NCBI RefSeq assembly: GCF_000716605.1
Contig: NZ_JNXE01000001.1
Location: forward strand, 620,001-684,000
Length of the DNA stretch: 64,000 nucleotides
From: Streptomyces sp. NRRL F-525
GTDB taxonomy: Bacteria > Actinomycetota > Actinomycetes > Streptomycetales > Streptomycetaceae
Direction of reading: 5' to 3'
Positions 1 through 8,549 of the stretch are shown here, piece by piece. The notes beneath the pieces are model-generated. The model had not been told where the DNA came from and did not search any database. It saw only the letters and a list, made by a program, of their open reading frames with translations. A program made the position numbers and the translations under genes. How positions within the stretch are numbered: the first letter of the stretch is position 1; the number at the start of each line of letters is the position of its first letter.

Positions 1-96
1 CAAAAAGTTTGACCCGCTGAACTGGCTTCTGCTCTACGGCCCTTCGCCTTTCGCCGTGGCGCGGCCTCACGCGCTTCTCTCTCCAAGCTCGGCTTC

Positions 97-108
97 GCCT
101 CCGGAGGC
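97..108 (+). promoter_or_regulatory. Palindromic ribosome-binding site of the NCS2 permease gene
   Basis: The perfect 12-bp palindrome GCCTCCGGAGGC contains the GGAGG Shine-Dalgarno element six bases before the GTG start at 114. An mRNA hairpin here would hide the ribosome site, but the stem has no loop, so pairing within one molecule would need to open its centre. The rest of positions 1-113 holds no gene that I can recognise. Confidence 0.35.
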
Positions 109-113
109 TCCCT

Positions 114-1517
114 GTGTCCCAGGCCCCTGACGCGCCCGCGTCCACCGACAAACCCGCCCGACACCCGGTCGACGAGATCCTCCCCGTCGGGCGGCTCGGA
201 CTGCTCGGTCTGCAGCACGTGCTCGTCATGTACACCGGCTGCGTCACCGTCCCGCTGGTCTTCGGCGCGGCGGCCAAGCTGGACACCTCGACCATCGGGC
301 TGCTGATCAACGCCGACCTGCTGGTGGCCGGCCTGGTGACGATGCTTCAGGCGCTCGGCATCGGCAGGATCCTGGGCGTGCGGCTGCCGGTCGTCGCGGG
401 CGCTACCTTCACCGCCGTGACCCCGATGATCCTGATCGCGGGCGAGTACGGCATGCAGGCGGTCTACGGCTCGATGATCGCCGCCGGTGTCTTCGGGCTG
501 CTGGTCTGTGTGCCGTTCGCGCGGGCGGTCAGGTTCTTCCCGCCGCTCGTCAGCGGGTCGGTGATCACCGTCATCGGGCTCTCCCTGATAGGGGTCGCGG
601 CGGGCCTGATCGCCGGGCAGGACGCCACAGCCAAGGACTACGCGGCGCCCAGCCACCTGGCGCTCGCCGGTGGAATCGTGCTGCTGATCGTTCTCGTCAA
701 CCGCTTCACAAGAGGCTTCGTCGCCCAACTCGGTGTGCTGCTGGGCCTGGTGGTCGGCACGCTGGTCGCGGTCCCCATGGGCCTGACGGACTTCTCCTCC
801 GCGAAGGGCGCCGACTGGTTCGGGCTCGCGGCGCCGTTCCACTTCGGCGCCCCGCACTTCCCGATCGCCGCCGTCATCTCCATGTGCGTGGTGATGCTGG
901 TGACGTTCACCGAGTCCACCGCCGACATGCTCGCCGTCGGCGAGATGACCGGCCGTCCCCTGAGCAAGGCCGACCTCGCCCGCGGCCTCGCCGGTGACAG
1001 CGTCTCCGGCATCTTCGCGGGCGTCATGAACGGCTTCGTGGACACCGTGTTCGCCCAGAACGTCGGCCTGGTCGGCATGACCAAGGTCCGCAGCCGCTAC
1101 GTCGCCGCCGTCGCCGGAGGCATTCTCGTCGTCCTCGCGCTCATCCCCAAGCTGGGCGAGATCGTCGCCTCCCTGCCGGGACCGGTGATCGGAGCAGCCG
1201 GACTGGTCATGTTCGCCACCGTCACCGCGGTCGGCATCAACACCCTGCGCAAGGTGGAGTTCGAGGGCACCAGCAACCTGCTCATCGTCGCCGTGTCCAT
1301 AGGCATCGGCATGCTCCCCGTCGCGGCCCCGACGATCTACCACGCCTTCCCGACCTGGGTCCAGATCATCGGCGGCAGCGCCATCACCAGCGCGACCCTC
1401 GCCGCGTTCCTGCTGAACCTGCTCTTCAACCACACGCCGGGCCGGAGGAAGCCCGGACTGGAACCGGAGCCGGGCCCGGCCAAGACGCCCGCCCCCGACC
1501 CGGCGCCGGCCACCTGA
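114..1517 (+). CDS. NCS2 family nucleobase (uracil/xanthine/urate) permease
   Basis: A 467-residue membrane transporter of the nucleobase:cation symporter-2 family, which takes up xanthine, urate or uracil with protons. The protein is almost entirely hydrophobic helices. Early QHVLVMY (about residue 34) matches the family's first helix, and QNVGLVGMTK near residue 315 matches the NCS2 signature N-x-G-x4-T. The last 30 residues are a Pro/Ala-rich cytoplasmic tail. The GTG start is chosen for the GGAGG six bases upstream. Which nucleobase is carried cannot be read from the sequence. No purine catabolic genes lie next to it in the window, though the upstream side is cut off. Confidence 0.85.
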   Translation: MSQAPDAPASTDKPARHPVDEILPVGRLGLLGLQHVLVMYTGCVTVPLVFGAAAKLDTSTIGLLINADLLVAGLVTMLQALGIGRILGVRLPVVAGATFTAVTPMILIAGEYGMQAVYGSMIAAGVFGLLVCVPFARAVRFFPPLVSGSVITVIGLSLIGVAAGLIAGQDATAKDYAAPSHLALAGGIVLLIVLVNRFTRGFVAQLGVLLGLVVGTLVAVPMGLTDFSSAKGADWFGLAAPFHFGAPHFPIAAVISMCVVMLVTFTESTADMLAVGEMTGRPLSKADLARGLAGDSVSGIFAGVMNGFVDTVFAQNVGLVGMTKVRSRYVAAVAGGILVVLALIPKLGEIVASLPGPVIGAAGLVMFATVTAVGINTLRKVEFEGTSNLLIVAVSIGIGMLPVAAPTIYHAFPTWVQIIGGSAITSATLAAFLLNLLFNHTPGRRKPGLEPEPGPAKTPAPDPAPAT

Positions 1518-1748
1518 GCCCGCCACCACAGCAGCGGTCATCGGTCATCAGCCGAGGCGCCGGGTACACGCCCGCTCCCGGCGAACACCGGCGTGTGGAC
1601 GCCGAGTTCGCGGAGGAGCCCCGCCCGGGCAGGTGCCGTAGAACGCGCCCGGCGCGGCTTGAGGACCGCGTGGTCGTACGGCCCCAGCCGCTGCGGTCGG
1701 CCCGACAGGAGCAGCCCGGGCCGCGACCGCATGGGCGCGCCGGTCTCG
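1518..1748. other. Convergent intergenic region, no clear gene
   Basis: These 231 bases separate the plus-strand permease from the minus-strand SnoaL-like gene. A 64-codon minus-strand frame at 1538-1732 has fairly high third-position GC and could be a gene remnant, but I recognise no family and see no good ribosome site. No strong terminator hairpin stands out. Confidence 0.3.
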
Positions 1749-2087
1749 TCACGCCTTGCCGCCGAAGAAGACCTGCACCTCCTGGATGAGCCCGTCCCGG
1801 ACAGTGATCGCCTCGATGTTGCGATACCTGCCGCCCGTCGTGAGCTCGAACTCGTAGTAGGCGAAGACGAGTTCTTCGTCTGCCGGGGTGACGTGCAGCA
1901 ACTGCTGCTCCGTGAACCGGTCCGCGGTCGGGAAACACCGCTCGAAGAAGGCCGACTTGTCGATGTGATCGTCCTGCGGACTCGTGAACGTGAAATCGCC
2001 GACGTAGAGCGGGAAGGCCGCGTCGCGGTCCTGCGACCTGTAGTACTGAAACGCCGCTTCTACGACGGCTGTCGGGTCGTCGGTCAT
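1749..2087 (-). CDS. SnoaL-like / NTF2-fold protein
   Basis: A 112-residue single-domain protein that looks like the SnoaL/NTF2 cone fold, from MTDDPTAVVEAAFQYYRSQD through the strand-rich C-terminus. Such proteins may be small-molecule isomerases or hydrolases, or simply bind ligands; the reaction here is unknown. A longer in-frame reading to 2219 exists, but the ATG at 2087 has a GGGGAG ribosome site and starts exactly where the domain starts. It lies downstream of the DUF3618-like gene on the same strand, with a gap of about 130 bases. Confidence 0.7.
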   Translation of the reverse strand: MTDDPTAVVEAAFQYYRSQDRDAAFPLYVGDFTFTSPQDDHIDKSAFFERCFPTADRFTEQQLLHVTPADEELVFAYYEFELTTGGRYRNIEAITVRDGLIQEVQVFFGGKA

Positions 2088-2215
2088 TCGGGCTCCCCGG
2101 TCGGACGGCTGGCCCCGTTCCGCCACCGTACAACTGCCGGTCAGCCGACGGATGGCGGTGGCGTTGGGGGTGTCCTCGGCATGGCAGGGTGGTCCGTAAG
2201 CGATCTTGCTCGCCT

Positions 2216-2491
2216 TCATCGGTGCTTCCTGGAGCGGCGGATGAGCAGCAGAGCGATGAGCGCACCGGCCGCGACGAGCAGCGGGGCGCGGTTGGCCCGT
2301 GCCGCCCGCAGACCCTGGCCGGCCTTCTCGCGTACCGGCTCCGGGGCCCTGTCCCGCACCACATGGACCACGTGGGATGCCCTGTCCCGGAGTTGGGCCT
2401 GGGCCTGTGCCGTCCTCTCCTCGGCCGGCGCACGCAGTCGGTCCGTGGCGGGCGTCGCCTCATCGCCGGTGTGCGGCTTGTCCTGGGTCAT
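2216..2491 (-). CDS. DUF3618-like small membrane protein
   Basis: A 91-residue protein: a charged, Ala/Arg-rich helical part (residues 10-65) followed by one C-terminal transmembrane segment (APLLVAAGALIALLLIRR) and a short basic tail. This layout matches actinobacterial DUF3618 proteins, which are normally made with a Holin-X (phage holin 3-6 superfamily) partner. The ATG at 2491 overlaps the TGA of the holin remnant immediately upstream (ATGA), the usual translational coupling in such operons. The N-terminus is shorter than typical DUF3618. Its role, probably in the cell envelope, is not established. Confidence 0.55.
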   Translation of the reverse strand: MTQDKPHTGDEATPATDRLRAPAEERTAQAQAQLRDRASHVVHVVRDRAPEPVREKAGQGLRAARANRAPLLVAAGALIALLLIRRSRKHR

Positions 2492-2640
2492 CGGTGTGCC
2501 CTCTCTCTGATCTCGGCTAGGTCGGCCTTGACGCTGTCGATGGTCCGTTCCGGTGCCGGCGGCCAGGGCGCCGGTGACGATCAGTGCGGCCGCCCATACA
2601 TTCACCACGAGCGAGAGCGCTGCGATCAACCGGCCTTCTC
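2488..2640 (-). pseudogene. Remnant of a Holin-X family gene (C-terminal fragment)
   Basis: On the minus strand, one frame reads LIAALSLVVNVWAAALIVTGALAA, the last membrane hairpin of actinobacterial Holin-X proteins. After a frame change near 2550 it continues as TIDSVKADLAEIRERAHR-stop, the family's characteristic C-terminal tail. The N-terminal half and the loop between these parts are absent. The stop codon still overlaps the ATG of the DUF3618-like gene, so the operon junction survives while the gene body has been lost. Upstream of the fragment lies the 3' end of poxB. Confidence 0.6.
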
Positions 2641-2692
2641 CGGTGACCTCGAGGTTGGAGTGGGCCAGGCCGTCGTCCCACCGCGCCCGTGA

Positions 2693-4453
2693 TCAGTGCT
2701 GGGTTTCGTCGCCGTGGCTGCGCAGGAGTTCCTTCATCTTGGCGACGGCGAAGCCCCAGCCCTGTTCGACGGTGGGTTTGGCGGGTACGGCGATCTCGTC
2801 CGGGTTGGTGAGGACGTCGAGGAGGACGGGGCCGGCGGTCGCGAAGGCGCGGCGTACGGCGTCGTCGAGGTCGGCGGGGTCGGTGACGCGGATGCCGGTG
2901 ATGCCCATGGCGGTGGCGACGGCGGCGAAGTCGGGGTTGTCCAGGACCGTACCGAACTCGGGGAGTCCCGCCTGCTCCTGTTCCAGCTTGACCATGCCGA
3001 GGCGACGGTTGTCGAAGACGACGAGTTTGACCGGCAGTTGGTAGGACTTGAGGGTCATGAGGTCGCCGAGGAGCATGCTCAGGCCGCCGTCGCCGCAGAA
3101 CGCGACGACCTGGCGGTCCCGGTCCAGGTACTGCGCGCCGAGCGCCTGCGGCATCGCGTTGGCCATGGAGCCCAGGTTGTAGGAGCCGATCAGTCGACGT
3201 GTCCCGCGCATCTCGACGAACCGGGAGAGCCAGACGGTGGCCATTCCGGTGTCCGAGGTGAAGATCGCGTCGTCGGTGGCGCTGCGGTCCACGGCGGCGG
3301 CCAGTGCCTCCGGGCGGATGCCGTGCTCGCGGTTGTCCAGCGCGGAGCGGACCTTGCCGACCAGGCTCGTGTCGTGTGCGGGATCGGCGAGCCGTGCCTG
3401 GCTCTCACGCCAGCTCAGGAAACGCTTCCGTCCTTCGTCCAGGTGTCCGCGGTCGCGTGCGCCGCCCAACTCGCCCGGCTCGGCGGCCAGTTGGCCGAGC
3501 AGGTCGCGGACGGTGGCACCCACGTCGCCGACCAGGCCGAGGTCCACGGGGACACGGCGTCCGATGTGCGCGGGCTCGGTGTCGACCTGGATGACCGTGC
3601 GGCCCTCGGGATACCAGTCGCGATAGGGGAAGTCGGTGCCCAGCAGGAGCAGGGTGTCCGCCGACCGCATGGCTCCGGCTGCCGCCGGGTTGCCGATCAG
3701 ACCGGTCTGGCCGACCTGGAAGGGGTTGTCGCCCTCGAAGCCCTCCTTGGCCTTCAGCGTCAGCACCATCGGCGCCGCGAGGCGGTCCGCCAGCGCGAGG
3801 ACGTCCTCGCGGGCGGCGCGGGCGCCCTGCCCGACCAGCAGGGTGATCCGGTCCGCGGCGGAGAGGAGGTCGGCGGCCCGTCGTACGGCGGACGCCTCGG
3901 GGCGGGTGGTGGGTGTGGTGAGGGAGAAGCGGGCGGGACGGTCGTGGTGCAGTTCGCGGTCGCCGAGGTCGCCCGGCACGGTGAGGACCGCGACGCCCTT
4001 GTGGCCCAGGGCGTTGCGCACCGCCGTCTCCAGGAGCTGCGGCAGCTGGTCGGGGTCGGTGATGGTCGCGCGGAAGACCGCCACGTCACGGAAGAGCAGG
4101 TCGTTGTCGACCTCCTGGAAGGCGTCGCTGCCCAGTTCGGACAGGGGGACCTGGCCGGCGACGGCCAGGACGGGCGTACGGCTCTTGGCCGCGTCGTAGA
4201 GGCCGTTGAGGAGGTGGACGGAGCCGGGGCCGACCGTGCCCATGCACACCCCGAGGCGGTCGGTGAGCTGGGACTGGGCGCTCGCGGCGAAGGCGGCGGC
4301 CTCCTCGTGGCGGCAGCCGACCCACTCCACGTCGTCGGTGGTGCGGATGGCGTCGGTGAGGGGGTTGAGCGCGTCTCCCACGACGCCGAACACCTGGCGG
4401 ACGCCGAGTTCGCTCAGGGCGTCCACGATGACGCGGGCGACGGTTCGTGCCAC
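2693..4453 (-). CDS. poxB: Thiamine pyrophosphate enzyme, pyruvate:quinone oxidoreductase type
   Basis: At 586 residues it has the length and three-domain order of PoxB: TPP-binding Pyr domain (1-175), central FAD-type domain (185-330) and C-terminal TPP domain (370-550). Visible marks are the cofactor glutamate in GCRHEEAAAFAASA, and GDGGLSMLLGDLMTLKSYQLPVK with the metal/diphosphate motif GDGG and NRRLGMVK. PoxB decarboxylates pyruvate to acetate and CO2 and passes electrons through FAD to quinone at the membrane. Acetolactate synthase and sulfoacetaldehyde acetyltransferase are relatives, but the N-terminus (VFGVVGDALNPLTDAI) is PoxB-like. The GTG start has GGAGGA five bases upstream. It is 36 bases downstream of the glutamate-synthase-like gene on the same strand, probably one transcript. 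Confidence 0.8.
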   Translation of the reverse strand: MARTVARVIVDALSELGVRQVFGVVGDALNPLTDAIRTTDDVEWVGCRHEEAAAFAASAQSQLTDRLGVCMGTVGPGSVHLLNGLYDAAKSRTPVLAVAGQVPLSELGSDAFQEVDNDLLFRDVAVFRATITDPDQLPQLLETAVRNALGHKGVAVLTVPGDLGDRELHHDRPARFSLTTPTTRPEASAVRRAADLLSAADRITLLVGQGARAAREDVLALADRLAAPMVLTLKAKEGFEGDNPFQVGQTGLIGNPAAAGAMRSADTLLLLGTDFPYRDWYPEGRTVIQVDTEPAHIGRRVPVDLGLVGDVGATVRDLLGQLAAEPGELGGARDRGHLDEGRKRFLSWRESQARLADPAHDTSLVGKVRSALDNREHGIRPEALAAAVDRSATDDAIFTSDTGMATVWLSRFVEMRGTRRLIGSYNLGSMANAMPQALGAQYLDRDRQVVAFCGDGGLSMLLGDLMTLKSYQLPVKLVVFDNRRLGMVKLEQEQAGLPEFGTVLDNPDFAAVATAMGITGIRVTDPADLDDAVRRAFATAGPVLLDVLTNPDEIAVPAKPTVEQGWGFAVAKMKELLRSHGDETQH

Positions 4454-4489
4454 GGATTCCTCCAGGTCGGATCGTTAAGCGGGTGCGGG

Positions 4490-6073
4490 TCAGATGGTGA
4501 AGTGGTCGGGGTCGGCGGCCTTCCAGTCGGCGGCCCAGTCCGCCGGGGGCTCGACCAGTAGTTGGCCGGGGGAGAGCCAGTCGTAGAGCACGTCGTAGGA
4601 ACGGACGGTCTGCGGGTCGATACGACGGCGCAGCATGTGCGGCCTGAGCTGGGCGGGGTCGGTGACGCCCATGGAGGCCATGATCTGCAACGCGCTGCCT
4701 ACGGTGGCCTCTTGGAGGCGACGCACGCGTGCGGCCTTGTCTCCGACGTCCAGTGCGCGGGCCCGGCGCGGGTCCTGGGTGGTGACGCCGACGGGGCAGG
4801 TGTTGGTGTGGCAGCGCTGGGCCTGGATGCAGCCGACCGCGAACATCATGGCGCGGGCCGCGTTGCCGTAGTCGGCGCCCTGGATCAGGCGTTTGACGAG
4901 GTCCGTCCCGGTGGCGATCTTGCCGCTCGCGCCGATCCGGATCCGGTCCCGCAGGCCCGCGCCGACCAGCGCGTTGTGGACGGTCGTCAGACCCTCGGTG
5001 AGCGGGGTGCCGACGTGGTCGGCGAATTCGAGAGGCGCGGCGCCCGTGCCGCCCTCACCGCCGTCGACGATGATGAAGTCGGGCGCGGTGCCCTCCTCGA
5101 TCATCGCCTTGCACACCGCGAGGAACTGCCGACGTGAACCCGGGCACAGCTTGAAACCGGCAGGCTTGCCGCCGGACAGCTCCCGCATCCGCGCGATGAA
5201 ACGGACCAGTTCACGAGGCGTGGAGAACACCCGGTGATACGGCGGTGAGATGACCGTCTGCCCTTGGGGGACGTCCCGCACCCGGGCGATCTCGGCGTTC
5301 ACCTTGGCCCCGGGCAGCACCCCACCGATACCGGGCTTGGCCCCCTGCGACAGCTTCAGCGACACGCACTTGACGCTCTCGCCGGACGCCTTCTCGGCGA
5401 ACTCGCCGGGATCGAAGTCCCCGTCCCGGGTCCGGCAGCCGAAGTAGCCGGTGCCGATCTCCCAGACCAGGTCGCCACCCGGGCGCAGGTGGTACTCCGA
5501 CAGCCCGCCCTCACCGGTGTCGTGCGCGAAACCGCCCGCCGCGGCGCCCTGGTTGAGCGCGAGCACGGCGTTGGCGGAGAGCGAGCCGAAGCTCATCGCG
5601 GAGACGTTCAGCAGCGCCATGTCGTACGGCCGGGTGCAGTCCGGGCCGCCGATCCGTACCCGTGGCGGGTTCTCGGGCACCGGGCGCGGAGCCATCGAGG
5701 GAACCAGGTACTCGTATCCCGCCTGGTACACGTCACGCTCGGTGCCGAACGGCTCCTCGGCGGCGGTGCCCTTGGCCCGCTCGTAGACGATGCTGCGGAT
5801 GTCCCGGTCGAAGGGGCGGCCGTCGAAGTTCCGCTCGACGAAGTACTGCTGGAGTTCCGGGCGGATGCGTTCCAGCAGGAAGCGGGCGTGCCCGAGCACC
5901 GGATAGTTCCGCAGCACCGAGTGCCGCCGCTGGACCAGATCCCACATACCGATCACGCCTAGCGCGGCGAGCGGCGCCGCGGCCGTCCACCACCAGGGCG
6001 ACACCGTCACGGCCGCGGCCGCAGCCGCGAGGGCGGCGGCCACGACCACCGCGATCATTCCGATTCTCAGCAC
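4490..6073 (-). CDS. FMN-binding glutamate synthase family protein
   Basis: A 527-residue protein with two N-terminal membrane helices (residues 5-22 and 28-46), then a glutamate synthase large-subunit-type FMN barrel (about 90-500). Recognisable parts include KLSQGAKPGIGGVLPGAKV, the glycine-rich FMN phosphate site VDGGEGGTGAAPLEF, and the cysteine cluster CIQAQRCHTNTCPVGV that holds a 3Fe-4S cluster in GltB. It lacks the amidotransferase and C-terminal GXGXG domains, so it is not a full glutamate synthase; the reaction of these stand-alone proteins is not settled. The GTG at 6073 is used because the reading begins with the membrane anchor. Confidence 0.8.
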   Translation of the reverse strand: MLRIGMIAVVVAAALAAAAAAVTVSPWWWTAAAPLAALGVIGMWDLVQRRHSVLRNYPVLGHARFLLERIRPELQQYFVERNFDGRPFDRDIRSIVYERAKGTAAEEPFGTERDVYQAGYEYLVPSMAPRPVPENPPRVRIGGPDCTRPYDMALLNVSAMSFGSLSANAVLALNQGAAAGGFAHDTGEGGLSEYHLRPGGDLVWEIGTGYFGCRTRDGDFDPGEFAEKASGESVKCVSLKLSQGAKPGIGGVLPGAKVNAEIARVRDVPQGQTVISPPYHRVFSTPRELVRFIARMRELSGGKPAGFKLCPGSRRQFLAVCKAMIEEGTAPDFIIVDGGEGGTGAAPLEFADHVGTPLTEGLTTVHNALVGAGLRDRIRIGASGKIATGTDLVKRLIQGADYGNAARAMMFAVGCIQAQRCHTNTCPVGVTTQDPRRARALDVGDKAARVRRLQEATVGSALQIMASMGVTDPAQLRPHMLRRRIDPQTVRSYDVLYDWLSPGQLLVEPPADWAADWKAADPDHFTI

Positions 6074-6281
6074 AGCCCCCGGGTAACCCGCCCGGCCCGT
6101 CTCATGCGGACCGGGTGTGTCACGGTCCGGCCCCCCAGGTCAGAGGCGTCGAGGTCGGATTTGTCGTCGGCCGTCGGGGTACCCGGCTCTGACACCAACT
6201 CCGTGCGAGGAAGAGAGAACGCCGGAAACACAGGGGGCCGAAACCCTCGGTGTCCCGTCGTTCGGAAGGAGAGTGAGCTCG

Positions 6282-6626
6282 ATGGCCACCGTGTCCCTCA
6301 CGGCAGCGTCCAAGGAGGACGCCGCCACTGTTTTCGGCGTCCTGCGGATGGCGTTCCCGACCGACCGTTCCCTCGACGACATGGCCCAGGAGCAGCCGGG
6401 CGACCACTCCGCCGTGTGGACCGCGGAGTTCGAGCCGGCCCGGGAGCGGATTCCGACCGATCCCGTTCCGCTGGACAGCTCGGTCTCCGCCACGCTCCAG
6501 GGCGCCTACGCCGCCGTGGACCAGCTGTTCGAGGCTCTGAGCACGGCGTTCGCCGTGGACCACTGGGGCGCGGCGTCAGGAGGCCGGGAGAAGGAGGTCG
6601 GTCTGCGGCTCACGACGAAGTGCTGA
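6282..6626 (+). CDS. Hypothetical protein, 114 residues
   Basis: I do not recognise a family. The protein is soluble, with no signal peptide or membrane helix, beginning MATVSLTAASKEDAATVFGV and ending GLRLTTKC. The ATG at 6282 follows GGAAGGAGAG; longer in-frame starts are ignored because the upstream codons look random. The divergent region 6074-6281 must hold promoters for this gene and for the glutamate-synthase-like gene. It is followed closely by the F420-type oxidoreductase on the same strand, so the two may share a transcript. Confidence 0.6.
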   Translation: MATVSLTAASKEDAATVFGVLRMAFPTDRSLDDMAQEQPGDHSAVWTAEFEPARERIPTDPVPLDSSVSATLQGAYAAVDQLFEALSTAFAVDHWGAASGGREKEVGLRLTTKC

Positions 6627-6678
6627 CGGGACGGGAAACCGTCCCTGCGAGAGTCCGACCCACGAGGAGATGCGCGCC

Positions 6679-7644
6679 ATGGTGAAGATCGGGTACACGA
6701 TGATGACCGAGCAGGCCGGTCCACGGGAGCTGGTGGGCCATGTGGTCGGCGCCGAGCGCGCCGGTTTCGACTTCTCCGTCACGTCCGACCACTACTTCCC
6801 CTGGCTGGAGTCCCAGGGCCACGCCTCCTACGCGTGGAGCGTGCTCGGTGCCGCCGCGCAGGCCACCGAACGCATTCCCCTGATGACGTACGTGACGTGC
6901 CCGACGACCCGCTACCACCCGGCGGTCGTCGCCCAGAAGGCCGCCACGCTCCACCTCCTGTCCGAGGGGCGGTTCCGCCTCGGTCTCGGCTCCGGGGAGA
7001 ACCTCAACGAGCATGTGGTGGGCGGCGGTTGGCCCGCCGCACATGTCCGGCTCGCGAGGCTGGAGGAGGCCGTGGAGATCATCCGCGCACTCCTCGCGGG
7101 CGAGAACGTCAACCACCACGGTGCGCACTTCGACGTGGAGAACGCCAAGTTGTGGGATCTGCCCGAGACGCCGCTACCGATCGGTGTCGCCGTCTCAGGC
7201 GACAGCTCCTGCGAACTCGCGGGCCGACTCGCCGACTTGCTCATCGCCACTGAACCCAGGCCGGAGTTGACCTCCGCGTTCGACGGTTACGGCGGCGCGG
7301 GCAAGCCCAAGGTCGGCCAGCTGCCCATCTGCTACGACACCGACCGCGACGCGGCGATCGCCCGCGCCCACGACCAGTTCCGCTGGTTCGCCGGCGGCTG
7401 GCCGGTCAACTCCGAACTCCCCGGCCCCGCCGCCTTCGAGGGCGCCACCCAGTTCGTACGCCCGGAGGATGTGGCCGAGTCGATTCCCTGCGGCGACGAC
7501 GTGCAGGCGGTCGTCGAGGCCGTACGGCCTTATGCGGACGCGGGGTTCACCGAGGTCGCGCTCGTCCAGATCGGCGGCGGGCACCAGGAGCCGTACCTGG
7601 AATGGGCCGAACAGAAGCTGCTGCCCGCCCTCCGCGAACTGTGA
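6679..7644 (+). CDS. F420-dependent LLM-class oxidoreductase (TIGR03557-like)
   Basis: A 321-residue TIM-barrel enzyme of the luciferase-like family, in the branch near F420-dependent glucose-6-phosphate dehydrogenase. Seen features: IGYTMMTEQAGP at the first strand, SDHYFPWLESQGHASYAWS, TYVTCPTTRYHP, and GRFRLGLGSGENLNEHV, the coenzyme F420-binding region of this group. It would catalyse hydride transfer between F420 and an unknown alcohol or aldehyde in the cytoplasm. Two in-frame ATGs exist; the one at 6670 sits directly on the GAGGAG, whereas 6679 is nine bases beyond it and is preferred. The HAD phosphatase begins eight bases after its stop, so the pair is probably one operon. Confidence 0.85.
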   Translation: MVKIGYTMMTEQAGPRELVGHVVGAERAGFDFSVTSDHYFPWLESQGHASYAWSVLGAAAQATERIPLMTYVTCPTTRYHPAVVAQKAATLHLLSEGRFRLGLGSGENLNEHVVGGGWPAAHVRLARLEEAVEIIRALLAGENVNHHGAHFDVENAKLWDLPETPLPIGVAVSGDSSCELAGRLADLLIATEPRPELTSAFDGYGGAGKPKVGQLPICYDTDRDAAIARAHDQFRWFAGGWPVNSELPGPAAFEGATQFVRPEDVAESIPCGDDVQAVVEAVRPYADAGFTEVALVQIGGGHQEPYLEWAEQKLLPALREL

Positions 7645-7651
7645 GCCTGTG

Positions 7652-8323
7652 ATGACCACGAAACGCGCCGCGATCTTCGACGTCGACGGAACCCTCGTCG
7701 ACACCAACCACCTCCACGTCGTCACCTGGTGGGAGGCGTTCAGGCAGGGCGGCCGGCGCGTCCCCATGCGGGAGATCCACCGGGCCGTGGGCCTCGGCGG
7801 CGACGACCTGATCGAGCATCTGCTCGGCAAGGACCGCGACCGTGAGGCCGACGAGCGGTTCGTCGCGGCCCATCACGCCCTCTACGCCACGTACTTCGAG
7901 CGGCTCCCGGTGCTGGACGCGGCGGGCGACCTGCTGCGCGCACTGGCCGGGCGGGGCTGGACGATCGTCCTCGCGACCTCGGCGAGCGGCGCGGAACTGG
8001 CCGCGCTGCGCCGCGCGATCGACGCGGACGACGTCATCCTCGGGGCGGCGAGCGCGGACGACGTCGCCGACGGCAAACCCGCCCCCGATCCCGTCCAACA
8101 AGCCAGGAAACTCGCGGGTGTTCCGAGCGAGCGAGCCGTGTTCGTCGGCGACGCCGTCTGGGACATGAAGGCCGCCGTACGGGACGGAGCGGTCCCGGTG
8201 GCGGTGCTGTCCGGCGGGATTCCGCGCAGGGATCTGGAGGCGGCCGGCGCCCGCGCCGTGTACCGGGATACCGCGGACCTCCTCGGACACCTGGACTCCA
8301 GCGTTTTCGCCGACATGGAGTGA
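7652..8323 (+). CDS. HAD superfamily hydrolase (phosphoglycolate/beta-phosphoglucomutase-like)
   Basis: A 223-residue HAD phosphatase with all four motifs: DVDGTLVDT (nucleophile D10, acid D12), ATSASG, the lysine in DGKPAPDP, and FVGDAVWDMKAA with the metal-binding acid. Residues 16-85 form the helical C1 cap of the beta-phosphoglucomutase/phosphoglycolate phosphatase branch. It should hydrolyse a small phosphorylated metabolite; the substrate is not readable. The start may be ATG 7652 or GTG 7649, eight and five bases after the preceding stop. The tight spacing suggests co-expression with the F420-dependent enzyme. Confidence 0.8.
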   Translation: MTTKRAAIFDVDGTLVDTNHLHVVTWWEAFRQGGRRVPMREIHRAVGLGGDDLIEHLLGKDRDREADERFVAAHHALYATYFERLPVLDAAGDLLRALAGRGWTIVLATSASGAELAALRRAIDADDVILGAASADDVADGKPAPDPVQQARKLAGVPSERAVFVGDAVWDMKAAVRDGAVPVAVLSGGIPRRDLEAAGARAVYRDTADLLGHLDSSVFADME

Positions 8324-8516
8324 CCAGAGGCCGAAGGGGCGCGGGGAGAGCCGGAGGTGAGTACGGCGCCGTCCTGGGGCGGGCGGTCTTGACCTTCAAC
8401 GCCCCCATCGGGTTCCCGATCGTCATTCTGCCGACTCCGAAGTGGGGCGCCGCCCCCGTGGCCGGAAAGCGCTGACCGCCCGCCGTTCGGGTTGAGCTCG
8501 GGGGCGATCAGGGGAT
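8324..8516. other. Intergenic region upstream of the TetR gene
   Basis: Together with the operator at 8517-8549 this is a gap of about 220 bases. I see no gene with a start and ribosome site. A short open stretch ending in TGA at 8475 reads like protein but has no start codon and no recognised family. The promoter of the TetR gene must lie at the right-hand end. Confidence 0.3.
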
Positions 8517-8549
8517 ACTTTCGATACGCAACGGTAGCGTATCGAAAGT
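8517..8549. promoter_or_regulatory. 33-bp palindrome, probable TetR operator
   Basis: Perfect 13-bp arms ACTTTCGATACGC and GCGTATCGAAAGT flank the 7-base spacer AACGGTA. The palindrome runs into the first codons of the TetR-family gene (GTG at 8548), the usual position for an autoregulatory operator. The sequence shows only the symmetry and location; binding by the adjacent regulator is inferred. Confidence 0.65.

Noticed and set aside
2696..4561. A long plus-strand open frame opposite poxB (over 600 codons)
   Set aside because: Its translation is Gly/Val/Ala/Asp-rich with no domain, and it mirrors a complete, well-conserved PoxB on the other strand. Such shadow frames are expected at this GC content.
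4490..6073. Full glutamate synthase large subunit
   Set aside because: The length is only 527 residues. The amidotransferase and C-terminal domains are missing and membrane helices are present at the N-terminus.
8362..8475. Short gene reading to the TGA at 8475
   Set aside because: No start codon with a ribosome site and no recognised family; too short to separate from chance.
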